A DNA stretch of 64,000 nucleotides from Carpediemonas membranifera (taxonomy: Eukaryota; Fornicata). Of this stretch, positions 16,468 to 27,080 are shown piece after piece; within the stretch, counting starts at the first letter, position 1, and each line of letters begins with the position of its first letter. The translations under genes and the position numbers were made by a program. A model generated the notes under the pieces. That model was not told the DNA's origin. It saw nothing but the letters and a program-made list of their open reading frames with translations, and did not search any database. Location: the NCBI GenBank assembly GCA_019828565.1, contig JAHDYR010000025.1, forward strand, positions 558,001 through 622,000. The letters are read 5' to 3'.

Positions 16468-18084
16468 ATGCCGGCCACAGATTCGCTGCCAGAAGATGTA
16501 AAAGTAGCGCTGATCAACGCGCACCGTGTTTCGCTTTCCGTCACGGCCTCAATCCCCGGGAACATCCCATCGCTGCTCAGACACGCTTACTCCAGGCACT
16601 TCAACGAGGTAATGCCCTTGATTCCAGGCAAGAAGCTGGATTTCACACCGCCCACTGATAGGCAGCTCGAATCCCTCATCGCCATGCTCGCCAACATGCC
16701 CCGTCTCGCCGAGAACGCACAGCCCCTCCTCGACCGCGCCCGCACCATCCTCACCAGCGGCCCCCCGCTGTCCATGAACGTCGAGCTCGCGGATGGCGAT
16801 GAGCTCCCGGTCGCCCTGCACACGCTGAACCAGGGCGCGGTCTGGGCGTGTCTGCTTGGTGGCGGGGCCAACCCAGACATGGGAGACAGCGTATACCAGC
16901 TATACCGGGAGAAGAGCCCGTTTAACACCGATACACACGACTTTATCCAAAAAGTTCTCTCCCCCGAGGCGAAGTGTCTCTGGTTCCTCTGCCGCAAGTT
17001 CTTCTTCACGCTGAACGTCGCCGAGAAGGACGGCGAGAGCTATCAGTTCTCAGGCTTCAACGGATTCTGTGCCAACCGCATGTACATGGGCCGACTCTTT
17101 ATATTCGACACGAAGGTCCACCCCGCCTTCGTGCACGCGAGAATGCCCAGGGCACTTGAGGTGTACCGCGGTGTCTCGAGCTACATCGCCAGGACGCCCA
17201 AGGGCCTGTGGGGCTGGAGCAGCGTAGACGCATGGGGTCAGCTGGGGTTCAAGTCATCTGGATTCGTCGACCCGACCCGCCTCACCTTCCCCGCCTGCCC
17301 CAAGGTCGCCGAGCTCGAGGCCAGTCTGCCCCCCTGGGAGAAGCACAGGATGGTGACTGGTGTGTCGATGGATGGATGCCGTACATTCATCCTCACCCCA
17401 GTCGGCACAGTCATGGCCGGCTTGCCTGGCTTCATTGGGCTCATTGAGAACCAGCAGTTCCACCCAGTCGCTGTCCCACCTGGCTTTGTCCCAGATCACA
17501 TCATGCAGGAGGATGATGTCGTCATCCTCTCCATGGGCGATCGTCAGATGATCAGTGGGTACAACAGCGCTGGCCAGCTGGGACTCGGGCACAGGAACGA
17601 GGTGGCAGGATTTGCTGAGCTTCCCTTCAGGGTCGACCGGGTCATGACCTCTTTCTATGGCTTCAACGTGTTCCTGAGGGCGCGCCAACTCATCTTCACT
17701 GGCAAGGTCCCCCTCCTGATTGCAACGGCGGGTCTGCTTCCAGGCCTTGCTGAGAATGATGTCTGCCCCACGCCGACCCCGCTCCGGTTCCCGGTGGGGG
17801 TCAAGGGGTGGTTCTACAACGAGGAGTTGGCGTGGGTGGGCGGGGGTCGAACCCACTTATGCTCCGCTGAGGGGTTGTTTGAGCTCCAGTTCGAGGCGAC
17901 AGCGGTGAGCACGCGGGACATCGACGGGGACATCGCGTATTCGTTCCGCCACCCGTCGGGCCGATGGCTTGAGCGGGCGGAATGCTCGGACGGCATCGAG
18001 CTGGTCGAGCGGGACTCCCCATCGTCCAGCGATGTTTACGAGATCGTCCAGGTCGACCTAGACCCTGCCTCCTGCATGCCTTAG
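16468..18084 (+). CDS. RCC1-like repeat protein
   Basis: 538 residues. One well-formed RCC1 signature, VVILSMGDRQMISGYNSAGQ followed by LGLGHRNE, lies at about residue 350, with weaker propeller blades before (TPKGLWGWSSVDAWGQLGF) and after it. The N-terminal 130 residues are helical and do not belong to the propeller. A paralogue with the same layout lies at 61470-63089 and a broken piece of another at 20135-20263. RCC1 propellers act as exchange factors or protein-binding platforms; which applies here cannot be told. Confidence 0.65.
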   Translation: MPATDSLPEDVKVALINAHRVSLSVTASIPGNIPSLLRHAYSRHFNEVMPLIPGKKLDFTPPTDRQLESLIAMLANMPRLAENAQPLLDRARTILTSGPPLSMNVELADGDELPVALHTLNQGAVWACLLGGGANPDMGDSVYQLYREKSPFNTDTHDFIQKVLSPEAKCLWFLCRKFFFTLNVAEKDGESYQFSGFNGFCANRMYMGRLFIFDTKVHPAFVHARMPRALEVYRGVSSYIARTPKGLWGWSSVDAWGQLGFKSSGFVDPTRLTFPACPKVAELEASLPPWEKHRMVTGVSMDGCRTFILTPVGTVMAGLPGFIGLIENQQFHPVAVPPGFVPDHIMQEDDVVILSMGDRQMISGYNSAGQLGLGHRNEVAGFAELPFRVDRVMTSFYGFNVFLRARQLIFTGKVPLLIATAGLLPGLAENDVCPTPTPLRFPVGVKGWFYNEELAWVGGGRTHLCSAEGLFELQFEATAVSTRDIDGDIAYSFRHPSGRWLERAECSDGIELVERDSPSSSDVYEIVQVDLDPASCMP

Positions 18085-18759
18085 TTCTTGCCTTTGTCGA
18101 GCGGCCACCTATGAGGGTGAGACCGTGCCATCATGAGTTCCCCGGCTCACGCAGAACGAACAGCCTCTCTTTGTCATTCATTGCTCCTGGTTGAAAGCTA
18201 CATCTGCCTGAACCGAGCAAAATCGGCACGGAGATGAGTAGCAGAAGTGTTACGTGTGGCGGTTTGAGTGGCAGTTTGTGTGTCTTGGCCTTCTCCGCAG
18301 TTTAGCCAGCCCACCGACGAGGACATGCGACCCCCTGGGGCAACTCGGCTTCGGGCGAGTGACTCGTCGCTTTGTCATGCGGTGAGCAGGTCGGGCCAGT
18401 CAGAGTTCACGACGGCCTGTCTGACAGCTCTCGAGGGCCGGGTCGAGTCAGTGGTTTTGGTGGCACGCTTTGGGTGGAGATCAACGTGCTGGGTACATCT
18501 ACACAGTTGCCCAGTTGTGTATAAAGGACTCACACCACGTGGTTGACATAGACAATCTCGTCGGCCCGAAGCACGAAGAGGAGCTCGTCCATGCTGCTGA
18601 CATCCATCGCCATGGGCTCTCCGAACGTCGGCATGTCGACGTTCCTTGCCTCCTCGGCGCAGCACTCCTCTTTTGGAATGTGCAGAATAAGGAATAGCCA
18701 AACGACATTTTGTCGTTCGAAATGATGAAAGATCAAATCGGGAGCTGAATCAAACAGAA
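18085..18759. other. Intergenic, no supported gene
   Basis: 675 bp between the RCC1-like gene and the protease. A 34-codon minus-strand ATG frame ending near 18530 (MPTFGEPMAMDVSS...) has coding-like codon use and could be a last exon of a spliced gene, but I found no credible partner exon. Nothing else seen. Confidence 0.3.
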
Positions 18760-19749
18760 ATGAAGCACTTATTTATTGCTTTAGCAGTATTCGCGACGTT
18801 TACGTCCTCAGCTTGTCTTGATCTCCCAAATTCATTCGATGCCCGCAAGAAATGGGGCTCCTCCTGTCCTGTGTTGCATGACATCAAAACTCAGGAACAC
18901 TGCGGATCTTGTGCCTTTCTTAGCATTGCACAAGTTGTATCCGATCGCCACTGCATCGCCACCGGCAGCTCCATTCCCTTTTCCGCCCAGTGGCTGATGT
19001 CCTGCGTGGACTATGAAAAAGAGCCTGACTGGGTACCTTGCAATGGAATTCCGGGAAACATGGTGTTTGACGCCGTGGTTGAGCACGGGATGGTCCCAGA
19101 GACCTGCCTTCCATACAGCTCGGACGACTGGGTGACTCCCGCCTGCCCCGCGACTTGCAACGACGGTACCGCATTCAACAAGCGCACATACACGATCAAA
19201 GAGTACGGCATTATTGACAGTGCCTCTGATGACATTGTGACTGCCATCCAGGAGGAGATCTTCCTCCGCGGGCCGCTGTTCGTAGCCATAGATGTGTACT
19301 CCGACTTCAATGACTATGCGACTGGCGTATACACCTGCAACCAGCATTCAGACGAGGAACCGGGCGCACACGCCGTTCGAATCGTCGGCTGGGGCGTCGA
19401 GGACGGCATCCCATACTGGCTCTGCACCAACACCTGGGGCCGGGAGTGGGGCAGCGATGGCGCGTTCAAGATCCGCCGTGGCGTGAATGAGTGTGGGATC
19501 GAGGGAGGTTTCAGCGCCTTCCCGATCTTCGACCGCAGTGGCTGGGCTCTGGCGAGGATGTGGGCAGGCAAGCTGGTGTCAGGCGTTTCATTCCTAATCG
19601 CTGGCCTTCAGTTCTGCAGCGATGTTCTCTCGGTGAAGCCGTTGGCTGCGGTGTCCCTCCGTTCCCGTCGCAAGGATTTGTGTGAGAGCAAGGAGAAATC
19701 CGAGTACGCTGGTCGCGGGCATCGAGCTATCGACTTAAAGATGGATTGA
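18760..19749 (+). CDS. Cathepsin B-like cysteine protease (C1A) without propeptide
   Basis: 329 residues. A signal peptide (MKHLFIALAVFATFTSSA) leads directly into the mature domain (LPNSFDARKKWG). Papain-family residues are present: the oxyanion Gln and catalytic Cys in TQEHCGSCAF, catalytic His in GAHAVRIVGWG, catalytic Asn in CTNTWGREWG. The CGSC motif is followed by AF rather than WA. The usual 60-100 residue inhibitory prodomain is absent, as in diplomonad cathepsin B-like enzymes. The occluding-loop double His of cathepsin B is not evident. A 70-residue C-terminal extension holds a hydrophobic stretch (SGVSFLIAGLQF) and a basic tail. Expected in lysosome-like or secretory compartments. 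Confidence 0.85.
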   Translation: MKHLFIALAVFATFTSSACLDLPNSFDARKKWGSSCPVLHDIKTQEHCGSCAFLSIAQVVSDRHCIATGSSIPFSAQWLMSCVDYEKEPDWVPCNGIPGNMVFDAVVEHGMVPETCLPYSSDDWVTPACPATCNDGTAFNKRTYTIKEYGIIDSASDDIVTAIQEEIFLRGPLFVAIDVYSDFNDYATGVYTCNQHSDEEPGAHAVRIVGWGVEDGIPYWLCTNTWGREWGSDGAFKIRRGVNECGIEGGFSAFPIFDRSGWALARMWAGKLVSGVSFLIAGLQFCSDVLSVKPLAAVSLRSRRKDLCESKEKSEYAGRGHRAIDLKMD

Positions 19750-20542
19750 TTGGCCGACTGCATTTACTGAGTTCAACCGACAACTGCATCATGCCGGGCA
19801 GCGAGTGTCAGATCACGATCAAAGTGAAGCCCGAGTGGCCGAGACGTTGGCCGCATGCTGGCATGAGTTGTACCGGGAGACCCGGATTGAGATGGGACGC
19901 GGAAACAACGATGCGCATGCACCAGGCCAGGGGAAGACCCACGGGATCCTTTAGGACAGCTGACTCACCGCTTCAATGCTCTCATTGGCACCCCTTTCCC
20001 ACTCGGTCGACTGCATCTGAGATTGATCTATTGAAAGTGCCGTCTTCTTCTCCTGGCACCAGCGCAGCCGGGCAGGGTCACTCGCCCTCAGCACCACTGT
20101 TCACCCAAGACGCCCTGTTTCACACTGATGCCATGATAGCACTGTCATCCTCTCAATGGGCGATCGGTCTGTACTCAGGGGGTGGAACATGTGTGGCCAG
20201 CTGGGACTCGGGCACGATGATATGTCCAGCGTCGTCGACCTGCCTCATGTGGCTCAGGCATAAATGAACTCATCAAATCCCTTGTCCCCGGCACCCGTCC
20301 AGGGCCCCAATAAATAGAACCCTGCCTCGCTTTACCTTGTTGAATGGTTGACCCCAGACTCCCCTGGCTCGACGATGTGACAAAAAATGTAGCAATCATA
20401 GGAGCCTGTTATGTTCCTTGGGAAACGACGATGTCTGGTATTTAGAGGGTCTTAAATTCATCAAGAGATCAGTAAGTCCGCCGTTCTTTGTCTAAAACTG
20501 CTTCCAAACTGCAACTTTTAAGATAAAATAACCGTTGGAACG
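19750..20542. other. Intergenic with an RCC1-like gene remnant
   Basis: About 790 bp between the protease and the UTP20-like gene. The remnant at 20135-20263 is the only recognisable content. The last 150 bp (20400-20540) are AT-richer and probably hold the 3' UTR and terminator of the minus-strand gene. Confidence 0.4.
20135..20263 (+). pseudogene. Fragment of an RCC1-like gene
   Basis: About 40 codons ending in TAA read VILSMGDRSVLRGWNMCGQ then LGLGHDD. This is clearly related to VVILSMGDRQMISGYNSAGQ then LGLGHRNE of the gene at 16468. Stops lie just upstream in this frame. It is a relic of a third family member. Confidence 0.65.
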
Positions 20543-23500
20543 CTATGACCGGGCACGCTTGCCCTCCCCGGATTCCGATAGCATCCCGCTCTTCCGCTTC
20601 AGCCGCGAAACCTCGTTGGCGCGTCTGTTGTCGCGCTTCTTGTTGTCCACAGCCTGCCGCACTTCCTCGAACAAGCTGACGACCTTCTGTTCGAACGGTC
20701 CCGGCTCCATCTCATCACCCTTCTTGCAGAGCCAGCGGACGTAGTCTGTGGTGCAGTGCGACATCGCGTAGAACTGGCGAAGGACTTCTTTCAGCTCAGC
20801 TGACCACTTGTCCGTGTATTCTTCGGTGGCGCTAGGGTCTCTCAGCGCCTCCGCCTTGATCGTACGGAAGAGGAGATCCGAGATTCTCGCCACGAGCTCG
20901 CGAGATGAGTCCTTGTACACGCCATTGTCGTACGCAAACGTCATCAGGGCCCGGATTATGGACTTAGAGGTGCGAGGACCATCCCCATTCCTTGCGAGCA
21001 GACGTTCAGACTCATGGTTGCGATGGTGGATCGCCATGAGGCCGTATACCAGCGCAGTGGCGACCGGGGCTGTGGACTGAAGCTTGACGCCATTCTTGGC
21101 CTCCTCGTCGGTCGGCTCGCGGTCGGAGCAGCCGTGCTGGGGCACCACTGTGATGAGGGAGTGTGTGAGACGGTGGATGGCCTTCTCGGGGCCGGCATTG
21201 TCGTTGTCGTTGACGAAGTTCTTCCACGGCGTCGGGTCGGTGTCCGTCGGCGCTGTCACCGCAATCAACAGAGAGGCAGCGGCGTCGCGGATCTGAGCCG
21301 ACGCGGGGTGGCCGTCGAGCTGGTCCTTCGACTCGAGGTCGTCGATGCATTGCCTGAGACTCAAGGCGCCCTCGATGGTGGGACACGCCGCGACAAGGCT
21401 GAGGGCTCCCATGAGGGCCCCGCCTAGGTGGATGGGGCGGCGAATGATGGCTTCGGCGACAGGACGGGCCTCAGCCGCACAGGCGGGGACGAGATCGGCG
21501 AGGTACAGCGCGCCGTTGGTGAGCGCGAGGTGCATCGTGGCCGGCTCGGAGGAGGCGAGGTCGCCGAGCTGGGTGAGCTGGTCCATAACGAGCCTCATTG
21601 CGTCGTAGCGGCTGGCGGACTGAGGCATCCTGTTGACCAGGGCCTGTGCGGCATCCTTGATGGCCTTAGCGAGCTCATGCTCGGCCTGGACCTGGGCTGC
21701 GGCCACGGCGAAGTACAGCAGCAGAGCGCGAATAAAGTTCGTATCATATGCCTCGAACAACGACGCCGTAATCTTCTCACTGGTCACGAGCTTCTGGAAG
21801 CAACGGGCAGCGGCCAGGCGGTACTTGGAATACAGGCCAGTATTACCCGTCGATTTGGCCAGCTTCGAGAGGTTCTCATGGATCCTGCTAATCAAAGTGT
21901 CGGCCGTCCGGTCCGCCCTCAGCGGCGCGGTGCGGGTGACGAATGCCGTGACGTACGTGACGAAGGTCGACTCGGCCAGGTCTGCGACAGCCGTGTCAGC
22001 CGTAATCATGTTGAGCACGCTCGTCTCGCATATCTCGGCGAGCTTATTTTTCGTCCCGTCCACCAGCAGCTGCTCCGGAGCGGAACGGAGGATGGAGGCG
22101 AGGGCCCCGAAGACGGAGGGGTGGGCATCACAGTTGGAGAGGCGGCGTTTGATCTCTTCGCAGAGTACGGAGATGAGGTTGGATCGCGTACTTTCCTCTT
22201 GCTCTTTCCGCATCTTCTTGCTGAGCTTGTGCACCTTCTTGGCCGGGGCGTCATCGACCATGGCCTTCCCGAAGAGCGGCAGGTCGATTAGGGATGCGGC
22301 CAGCTTCAGCGAGGGCGTCAGGAGATTGTTGCCAGACACGCGACCCTTCGCCAGCCCGACGGTGCTGTTGCTAGCCTGCTTGGCCCGGGCGAGGTTCTTA
22401 CTGACGCCCTTGACGATCTGCTTGATGGTTTCCGTGTCGACCTTGAGGAGGAGCTTGTACTCCTCGGTTACGCTGGGGCGGGTCCCGTCAGGGCCCTTGG
22501 CGAACTCCTCGGCGATAACTCTGCTGTTGGTCTCGTCATAGAAGCTGAACATGCGCAGGATAGTGTAGCAGACGCGCGTGGCACGCACAGCAAGCATCCC
22601 CTGGACAGCCGAGAGGTACGGGACGGATAGCCCGAGGATGTCGAGTAATGCTATCATCTCGTCGAAGCGCTCTGGCTTCCAGTCTTGCCCCAGGCCCGGC
22701 TTGTCTCCCTCAGGGAACAGAGACGGCATGCCCCCCTTGGCACGTCGGGCAAAGATGTCGAGCCCGAACTCCGGCAGGAGATGGGCATGCTGTGTGGGCG
22801 AGGCCCCCTCCGCGGCCCGCAGGATAGCGCCAGTCGGGCCCATGCGCGGCTCAGGCTCGAGCTCGCGGTGGTCTCTGCGCGCAGGGGCGACGGGTGCGGG
22901 TGCTGAGTCGGTCTTTGGGGCGAGTAGGGTCTTGACAGTCGCGATGATGTCGAGGTCATTGGTGTTGCGGCTGATACCGACGGCCATGTGCTCGAGCAGC
23001 GCGCGTACGGCCTGCTTGGTCGACTCGTCGAGGGTGTCGTCGATCTTGCCGATGATGGCCGCTGAGACAGTTTGAATGTCCTTGAGCGAGCCGTACGCGC
23101 CGACCAAGCGGGCAATCTCGGTCGCATCACCCGTGCGGGCGGCGTCCTTGGTCTTCTGTGTGAATTTGATCTCGTTCTTCTGCTCTGCGACGACCCCGAA
23201 AGTTGTTTCCATGATGCATTCGAGCAGGATGTCCCTCACGCCGTCCACGGAGGCGCCCTCTGACATGAGTCTGCTCGACACTGCCGACACTGCACGTACG
23301 GCCACGTGGCGCTGCCTGTCCTGCTTGAGCTGCGACACTATCGCCTGCAGGATCTGCGGCAAGAACGATGGACCAAGCCGGCCAGCAACGTCGCACAGCG
23401 CGGTCCGTGCGCCCTCCCTGACGACCTCGTTTGTCGCCTTGAGGTTGGTGACGAGCTTGAGCAGCACAGGCCTGAGGCTGCTCTGCTGCATCTCCTCGGG

Positions 23501-26500
23501 CAGCATCTTGGTGAGCGCAGCGAGGGTCGAGGCCACCTGCGGGACGACGCGCGCGACAGTCTTCTTCACGCCTGTCTTGTCCTTGTGCCCCTTTTTCTCG
23601 CGGACGAGGTTTGCGAGGAGCTTGGGGATGACGGTGTTAGTGATAGCCGTTCTGACGACTTCATTCTCTTCCACAAGCACAGGCGGGTTCTCTGCGACGT
23701 GGATCACCACAGCGAGGGCCCGCTTCCTGCCCTTACTGTCCGGGGCCGAGGTCAGCGTGGCCACCGACCTCTGGACGACTTCCACCCAGCCCTGGGGCGA
23801 CAGAAGGGTGGCTAGGGCTGTCATCACGTTCACCGCGACGGTGGACAGAGTGTGGTTCGTCTCGGTCAGTACACGGGCCTCCACCAGGATGAACAAAAGG
23901 CTGAGCGCGGGCTCGGTTGGTGGCGTGGCCAGCGTGGCCTGGTGCATTGCCTTGAAGCCGTCCTTCTGGGAGACCTCGGTGGCGTTGCCGAGGAGGGCGA
24001 CCGTCCTCTTCTCGTCGTCCCCGGCGCACAGCACAGCGCGGAGATCTGACATGTTCGGTGCCTGGCCCAGACTGGCAAGGACGCGGGCGTGCGTGGCGAA
24101 TACGCGGTGCGGGACCTTAGAGGCGACGAGCTTGGGCCCGAGCTTGCGGACTGCATGACTAATCATGGCCCTGAGCCTGGGAAGCAGGCCATATAGCGAG
24201 GAGGATCCGTGCTTCTCCGTCATGGACCCGAATACCGCGTCGAGCACGACACTGGTCTGCCCGTCGAAGCCGTCGTCGGCCAGGGCGCGGCGAAGCGAAG
24301 CGAAGGCCAAGGGTGCGAGTGTTACGGCGCTGTGGGGGTCTGCGGAGGGCATGAAGCCGCCTTGAAGGCCCTTGGGCACCGGCAGCGTGGTATATGGGGC
24401 TGGGGCACATATGGCGTCAGCAGGAGTAGTTGGCATGAGTTTGAGAGCGTCTGCGACGGAACCGGTGACGGACGACTTGGTAGCACTGGACGAGAGGGCC
24501 TGAGCGGCAGTCACCGCGGCCTGCAGACTCTCGTTGCCGTCCACCGCACCCAGCTTGGCAAGCACGAGGCCGGCACGCTGCACTACCACCGGATGCTCGT
24601 GTGCCATCAGTGGGGCGATGCGTGTGACGATGGTCGCCGCGGCACGGGGGCCTGCAGGCATGTCGTTGTCTGCCATAGCCTGCAGGAGGCTGATCAGCTT
24701 GTCCACGGGCGGGCCAGCGTTGATGAACGCCGCCCGGGCGAGTGCGATGAGGGTAGTCACGTCCTCGGCCATCAAGCCGGGAGACAGCTTGCCCAGTGAC
24801 GTGATGAGGACGAGGCACCGCTCGGCAAAATGTCTGCGGGCTGCGGCAGCGGCTTCAAGTGAGCACTCGGCGACTATTGTGGCGAGGAAGGTGAGGGCAG
24901 CAGGGGTGTGGCGTGTGAGCAGCGGGGTTGCCGATGGAAGCTTATTCAGCGTCTCAAACAGCACCACGATCTGCTGCACAGTGTCATGGGTAACGACGGC
25001 GCCCTTGTGGTCGTCGTCAAAGACAGCCATGGCACCCTGCAGGACGGCCCCGAGCACAGGCACCCTCATGGCCAGGTCGAGCTCGTACAGCACGGCGGGC
25101 TGGTCGGCCAGAGCGAGGAGGAGTCTGAATGCGTGGGGCGGGCGGTGGGCTGAGCGGACCGACGAGGCGACGACGGCGGGGGACAGGGCGGTCTTGAGGA
25201 AGACGGCAAGCCTGGCGACGACGAGGGAGGCGGCGCTGGGGTTGGTCATCGTGTGGAGCGAGAGGACGGTGGGCAGCATCGCGAGGGCGTCCTGCAGGAT
25301 GGCGCTGGCCCCCTGACGGGACCGTTTGGGCTTGTCAGCCTCGGCTGGCTCTGGTGCGGTCTTGTCGTTGTCGTCCATTGCCTGGTCAGCCTCGGCATCG
25401 TCTGGATCGTTATCAGGCTCGGGCTCCGCGGCCTCGCTGAGTAGTGCGCCGAGGAGGAGGCTCTGGATGCGGGTCAGGTACGGCACCAGCGCCATGCCGC
25501 ACTCGGTGACGATGGGCAGCAGCGTCCTCAGCGTGCCCTGCACCACTCGCCGGCTGCTCTCGCCCTCAATCTCCTCGGGGCCGAGTACGGTCTCCATGAG
25601 CGGTGCAATCTCCTCCGCAGTGCACGACGCGCACCACCGAGAGATGAGGAGACGCCTAGCCTCCGGTCCGCGGTCCCTCCGCTTGTACTTGCTGACCATC
25701 TGGCCGGCCAGTGCGGACATGAGGACGGGCATGACAAGCGGCCGGTCCTCCTTGCTGATGACACGGAGAACCACGCCGTCGTTCTTGCGGGCGGTGTCCT
25801 CCACGACGTGCTTGGGCTCAGAGTGCAACAGGGAGCGGAGCTGGTCGGCGAAGAGCTCGCCAGTGAGGTTCTCCAGGATCATGGCGTAGTTGTTGGCCCA
25901 GTTGTGGCCCAGGGCCCAGCCGGCCCACACAGCGGCGCGGGCGGCGGGCTGCTGGACCTCGCGGCGGGGCGAGGTAAGGTATTTGGTCCTAATCAAATGG
26001 GAAATTTGATTGACAACAGTCTTTGCCTCTGGTGTCATGAACTTGCGGGCCTCCTTGCTCTGGGGCATGTTGGCGACCACGCTGACGATGGAGTCGTGCT
26101 TCGCCCTGCGGGGATCAGCGAAGAGCTCCTCCCAGAAGGCGAGGTGCCCATCAGCAAGGGCCAACCGGAACGTGAGCTTGCCCCAGCGTTCCTCGGGCTT
26201 GTCTCCGCCCGCCCTGCAGTCGAACAGCATGAGAAGCCGTGTGATGATGTCTGTGGGCCGTGCCTCCTTCGGAGCTACGGGCTCGGAGAAGTCGATGGGC
26301 TCGGGCCGCTCCTCTTCGGGAAGAAGGCCATCCAGCTGACACCGGAGGTTGTCCAGCTTTTCCTTGGCCTGGGTAAGACGTGCGGCAACGATTTTTCGGT
26401 GCGCGCTGTTGGTGACCTTGGTGAAGCGTCTCTTTGAGTTCACAACGCCCGTGATGGTCCGGTCGTGCTCGGCGAGAACGCGCATCAGGTTCTTCTTAGC

Positions 26501-27031
26501 GTATGTGGCCTCTGTGATCTGCTTCCTGAGTGCTCTGATGGCCTCGTGGTCCAGGGCCGGCTTGGGAGAGTCACCGTCCATGTCCTCGTCCTGCACTGGC
26601 TCCTCCTCCTCCGCAGGCTCGTTCTCAGGTTCCTCTGTGGGCACAGTCTGCGTCAGATAGGCTAGCATCTCCTCCTGCCACAGATCCCAGACGATCTGGG
26701 CGTGGCCGGTGGTTTGCTCGTTGATAATCGCGGCAATCACACGATGTACCTCCTTAGTAAGCTCAATGTTACCGTATTTGATAAGCTTAAAGAGTTCTGC
26801 AAGAGAGAGCCTCACATGTTCCTCGGAAATCCCCGAATGGCCGGCGGTACGGTACCGTGCCGCAGCATTGCTCAGAACGCGGGCGAAATCGCGATCAAGG
26901 TAAAACTGAGCAGACGTGATCTGGCCAAACAACCCCGAGATCGCCTCAAGCGTCTCCGTTTCGGTGTTCGCGTCCATTCCGTCGTTCGAAATGATCTCGT
27001 CAAAAATCAACTGATTACCATTACCATCCAT
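20543..27031 (-). CDS. UTP20: Giant HEAT/ARM-repeat protein, UTP20-like (SSU processome)
   Basis: 2162 residues from the ATG at 27031. Helical repeats run through nearly the whole length. Two regions match what I know of UTP20: KEDRPLVMPVLMSALAGQMV followed by RRLLISRW, and VREGARTALCDVAGRLGPSF followed by a QRHVAVRAVSAV stretch. The basic C-terminus (RLKRKSGMLSESGEGKRARS) looks nucleolar. UTP20 is a U3 snoRNP-associated component of the small-subunit processome, working in 18S rRNA maturation. Length is slightly below the usual 2500 or so. Acidic linker near residue 135-155. An alternative is another large HEAT protein such as RRP12, which is much shorter. Confidence 0.65.
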   Translation of the reverse strand: MDGNGNQLIFDEIISNDGMDANTETETLEAISGLFGQITSAQFYLDRDFARVLSNAAARYRTAGHSGISEEHVRLSLAELFKLIKYGNIELTKEVHRVIAAIINEQTTGHAQIVWDLWQEEMLAYLTQTVPTEEPENEPAEEEEPVQDEDMDGDSPKPALDHEAIRALRKQITEATYAKKNLMRVLAEHDRTITGVVNSKRRFTKVTNSAHRKIVAARLTQAKEKLDNLRCQLDGLLPEEERPEPIDFSEPVAPKEARPTDIITRLLMLFDCRAGGDKPEERWGKLTFRLALADGHLAFWEELFADPRRAKHDSIVSVVANMPQSKEARKFMTPEAKTVVNQISHLIRTKYLTSPRREVQQPAARAAVWAGWALGHNWANNYAMILENLTGELFADQLRSLLHSEPKHVVEDTARKNDGVVLRVISKEDRPLVMPVLMSALAGQMVSKYKRRDRGPEARRLLISRWCASCTAEEIAPLMETVLGPEEIEGESSRRVVQGTLRTLLPIVTECGMALVPYLTRIQSLLLGALLSEAAEPEPDNDPDDAEADQAMDDNDKTAPEPAEADKPKRSRQGASAILQDALAMLPTVLSLHTMTNPSAASLVVARLAVFLKTALSPAVVASSVRSAHRPPHAFRLLLALADQPAVLYELDLAMRVPVLGAVLQGAMAVFDDDHKGAVVTHDTVQQIVVLFETLNKLPSATPLLTRHTPAALTFLATIVAECSLEAAAAARRHFAERCLVLITSLGKLSPGLMAEDVTTLIALARAAFINAGPPVDKLISLLQAMADNDMPAGPRAAATIVTRIAPLMAHEHPVVVQRAGLVLAKLGAVDGNESLQAAVTAAQALSSSATKSSVTGSVADALKLMPTTPADAICAPAPYTTLPVPKGLQGGFMPSADPHSAVTLAPLAFASLRRALADDGFDGQTSVVLDAVFGSMTEKHGSSSLYGLLPRLRAMISHAVRKLGPKLVASKVPHRVFATHARVLASLGQAPNMSDLRAVLCAGDDEKRTVALLGNATEVSQKDGFKAMHQATLATPPTEPALSLLFILVEARVLTETNHTLSTVAVNVMTALATLLSPQGWVEVVQRSVATLTSAPDSKGRKRALAVVIHVAENPPVLVEENEVVRTAITNTVIPKLLANLVREKKGHKDKTGVKKTVARVVPQVASTLAALTKMLPEEMQQSSLRPVLLKLVTNLKATNEVVREGARTALCDVAGRLGPSFLPQILQAIVSQLKQDRQRHVAVRAVSAVSSRLMSEGASVDGVRDILLECIMETTFGVVAEQKNEIKFTQKTKDAARTGDATEIARLVGAYGSLKDIQTVSAAIIGKIDDTLDESTKQAVRALLEHMAVGISRNTNDLDIIATVKTLLAPKTDSAPAPVAPARRDHRELEPEPRMGPTGAILRAAEGASPTQHAHLLPEFGLDIFARRAKGGMPSLFPEGDKPGLGQDWKPERFDEMIALLDILGLSVPYLSAVQGMLAVRATRVCYTILRMFSFYDETNSRVIAEEFAKGPDGTRPSVTEEYKLLLKVDTETIKQIVKGVSKNLARAKQASNSTVGLAKGRVSGNNLLTPSLKLAASLIDLPLFGKAMVDDAPAKKVHKLSKKMRKEQEESTRSNLISVLCEEIKRRLSNCDAHPSVFGALASILRSAPEQLLVDGTKNKLAEICETSVLNMITADTAVADLAESTFVTYVTAFVTRTAPLRADRTADTLISRIHENLSKLAKSTGNTGLYSKYRLAAARCFQKLVTSEKITASLFEAYDTNFIRALLLYFAVAAAQVQAEHELAKAIKDAAQALVNRMPQSASRYDAMRLVMDQLTQLGDLASSEPATMHLALTNGALYLADLVPACAAEARPVAEAIIRRPIHLGGALMGALSLVAACPTIEGALSLRQCIDDLESKDQLDGHPASAQIRDAAASLLIAVTAPTDTDPTPWKNFVNDNDNAGPEKAIHRLTHSLITVVPQHGCSDREPTDEEAKNGVKLQSTAPVATALVYGLMAIHHRNHESERLLARNGDGPRTSKSIIRALMTFAYDNGVYKDSSRELVARISDLLFRTIKAEALRDPSATEEYTDKWSAELKEVLRQFYAMSHCTTDYVRWLCKKGDEMEPGPFEQKVVSLFEEVRQAVDNKKRDNRRANEVSRLKRKSGMLSESGEGKRARS

Positions 27032-27080
27032 CACAATAATAAGCGTCTTTATGACATGCCAGGTCGCAACGTGCCGTGTA

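Noticed and set aside
17838-17862. tRNA-like GGGGGTCGAACCC
   Set aside because: It lies inside a well-supported coding region (RCC1-like gene) and no cloverleaf is present.
18530-18736. Small minus-strand gene of 68 codons
   Set aside because: The frame has no ATG near its start and only the last 34 codons look coding; no partner exon could be found.
20543-27031. RRP12 or GCN1 identity for the giant HEAT-repeat protein
   Set aside because: RRP12 is about half the length. GCN1 features were not recognised, whereas two segments resemble UTP20.
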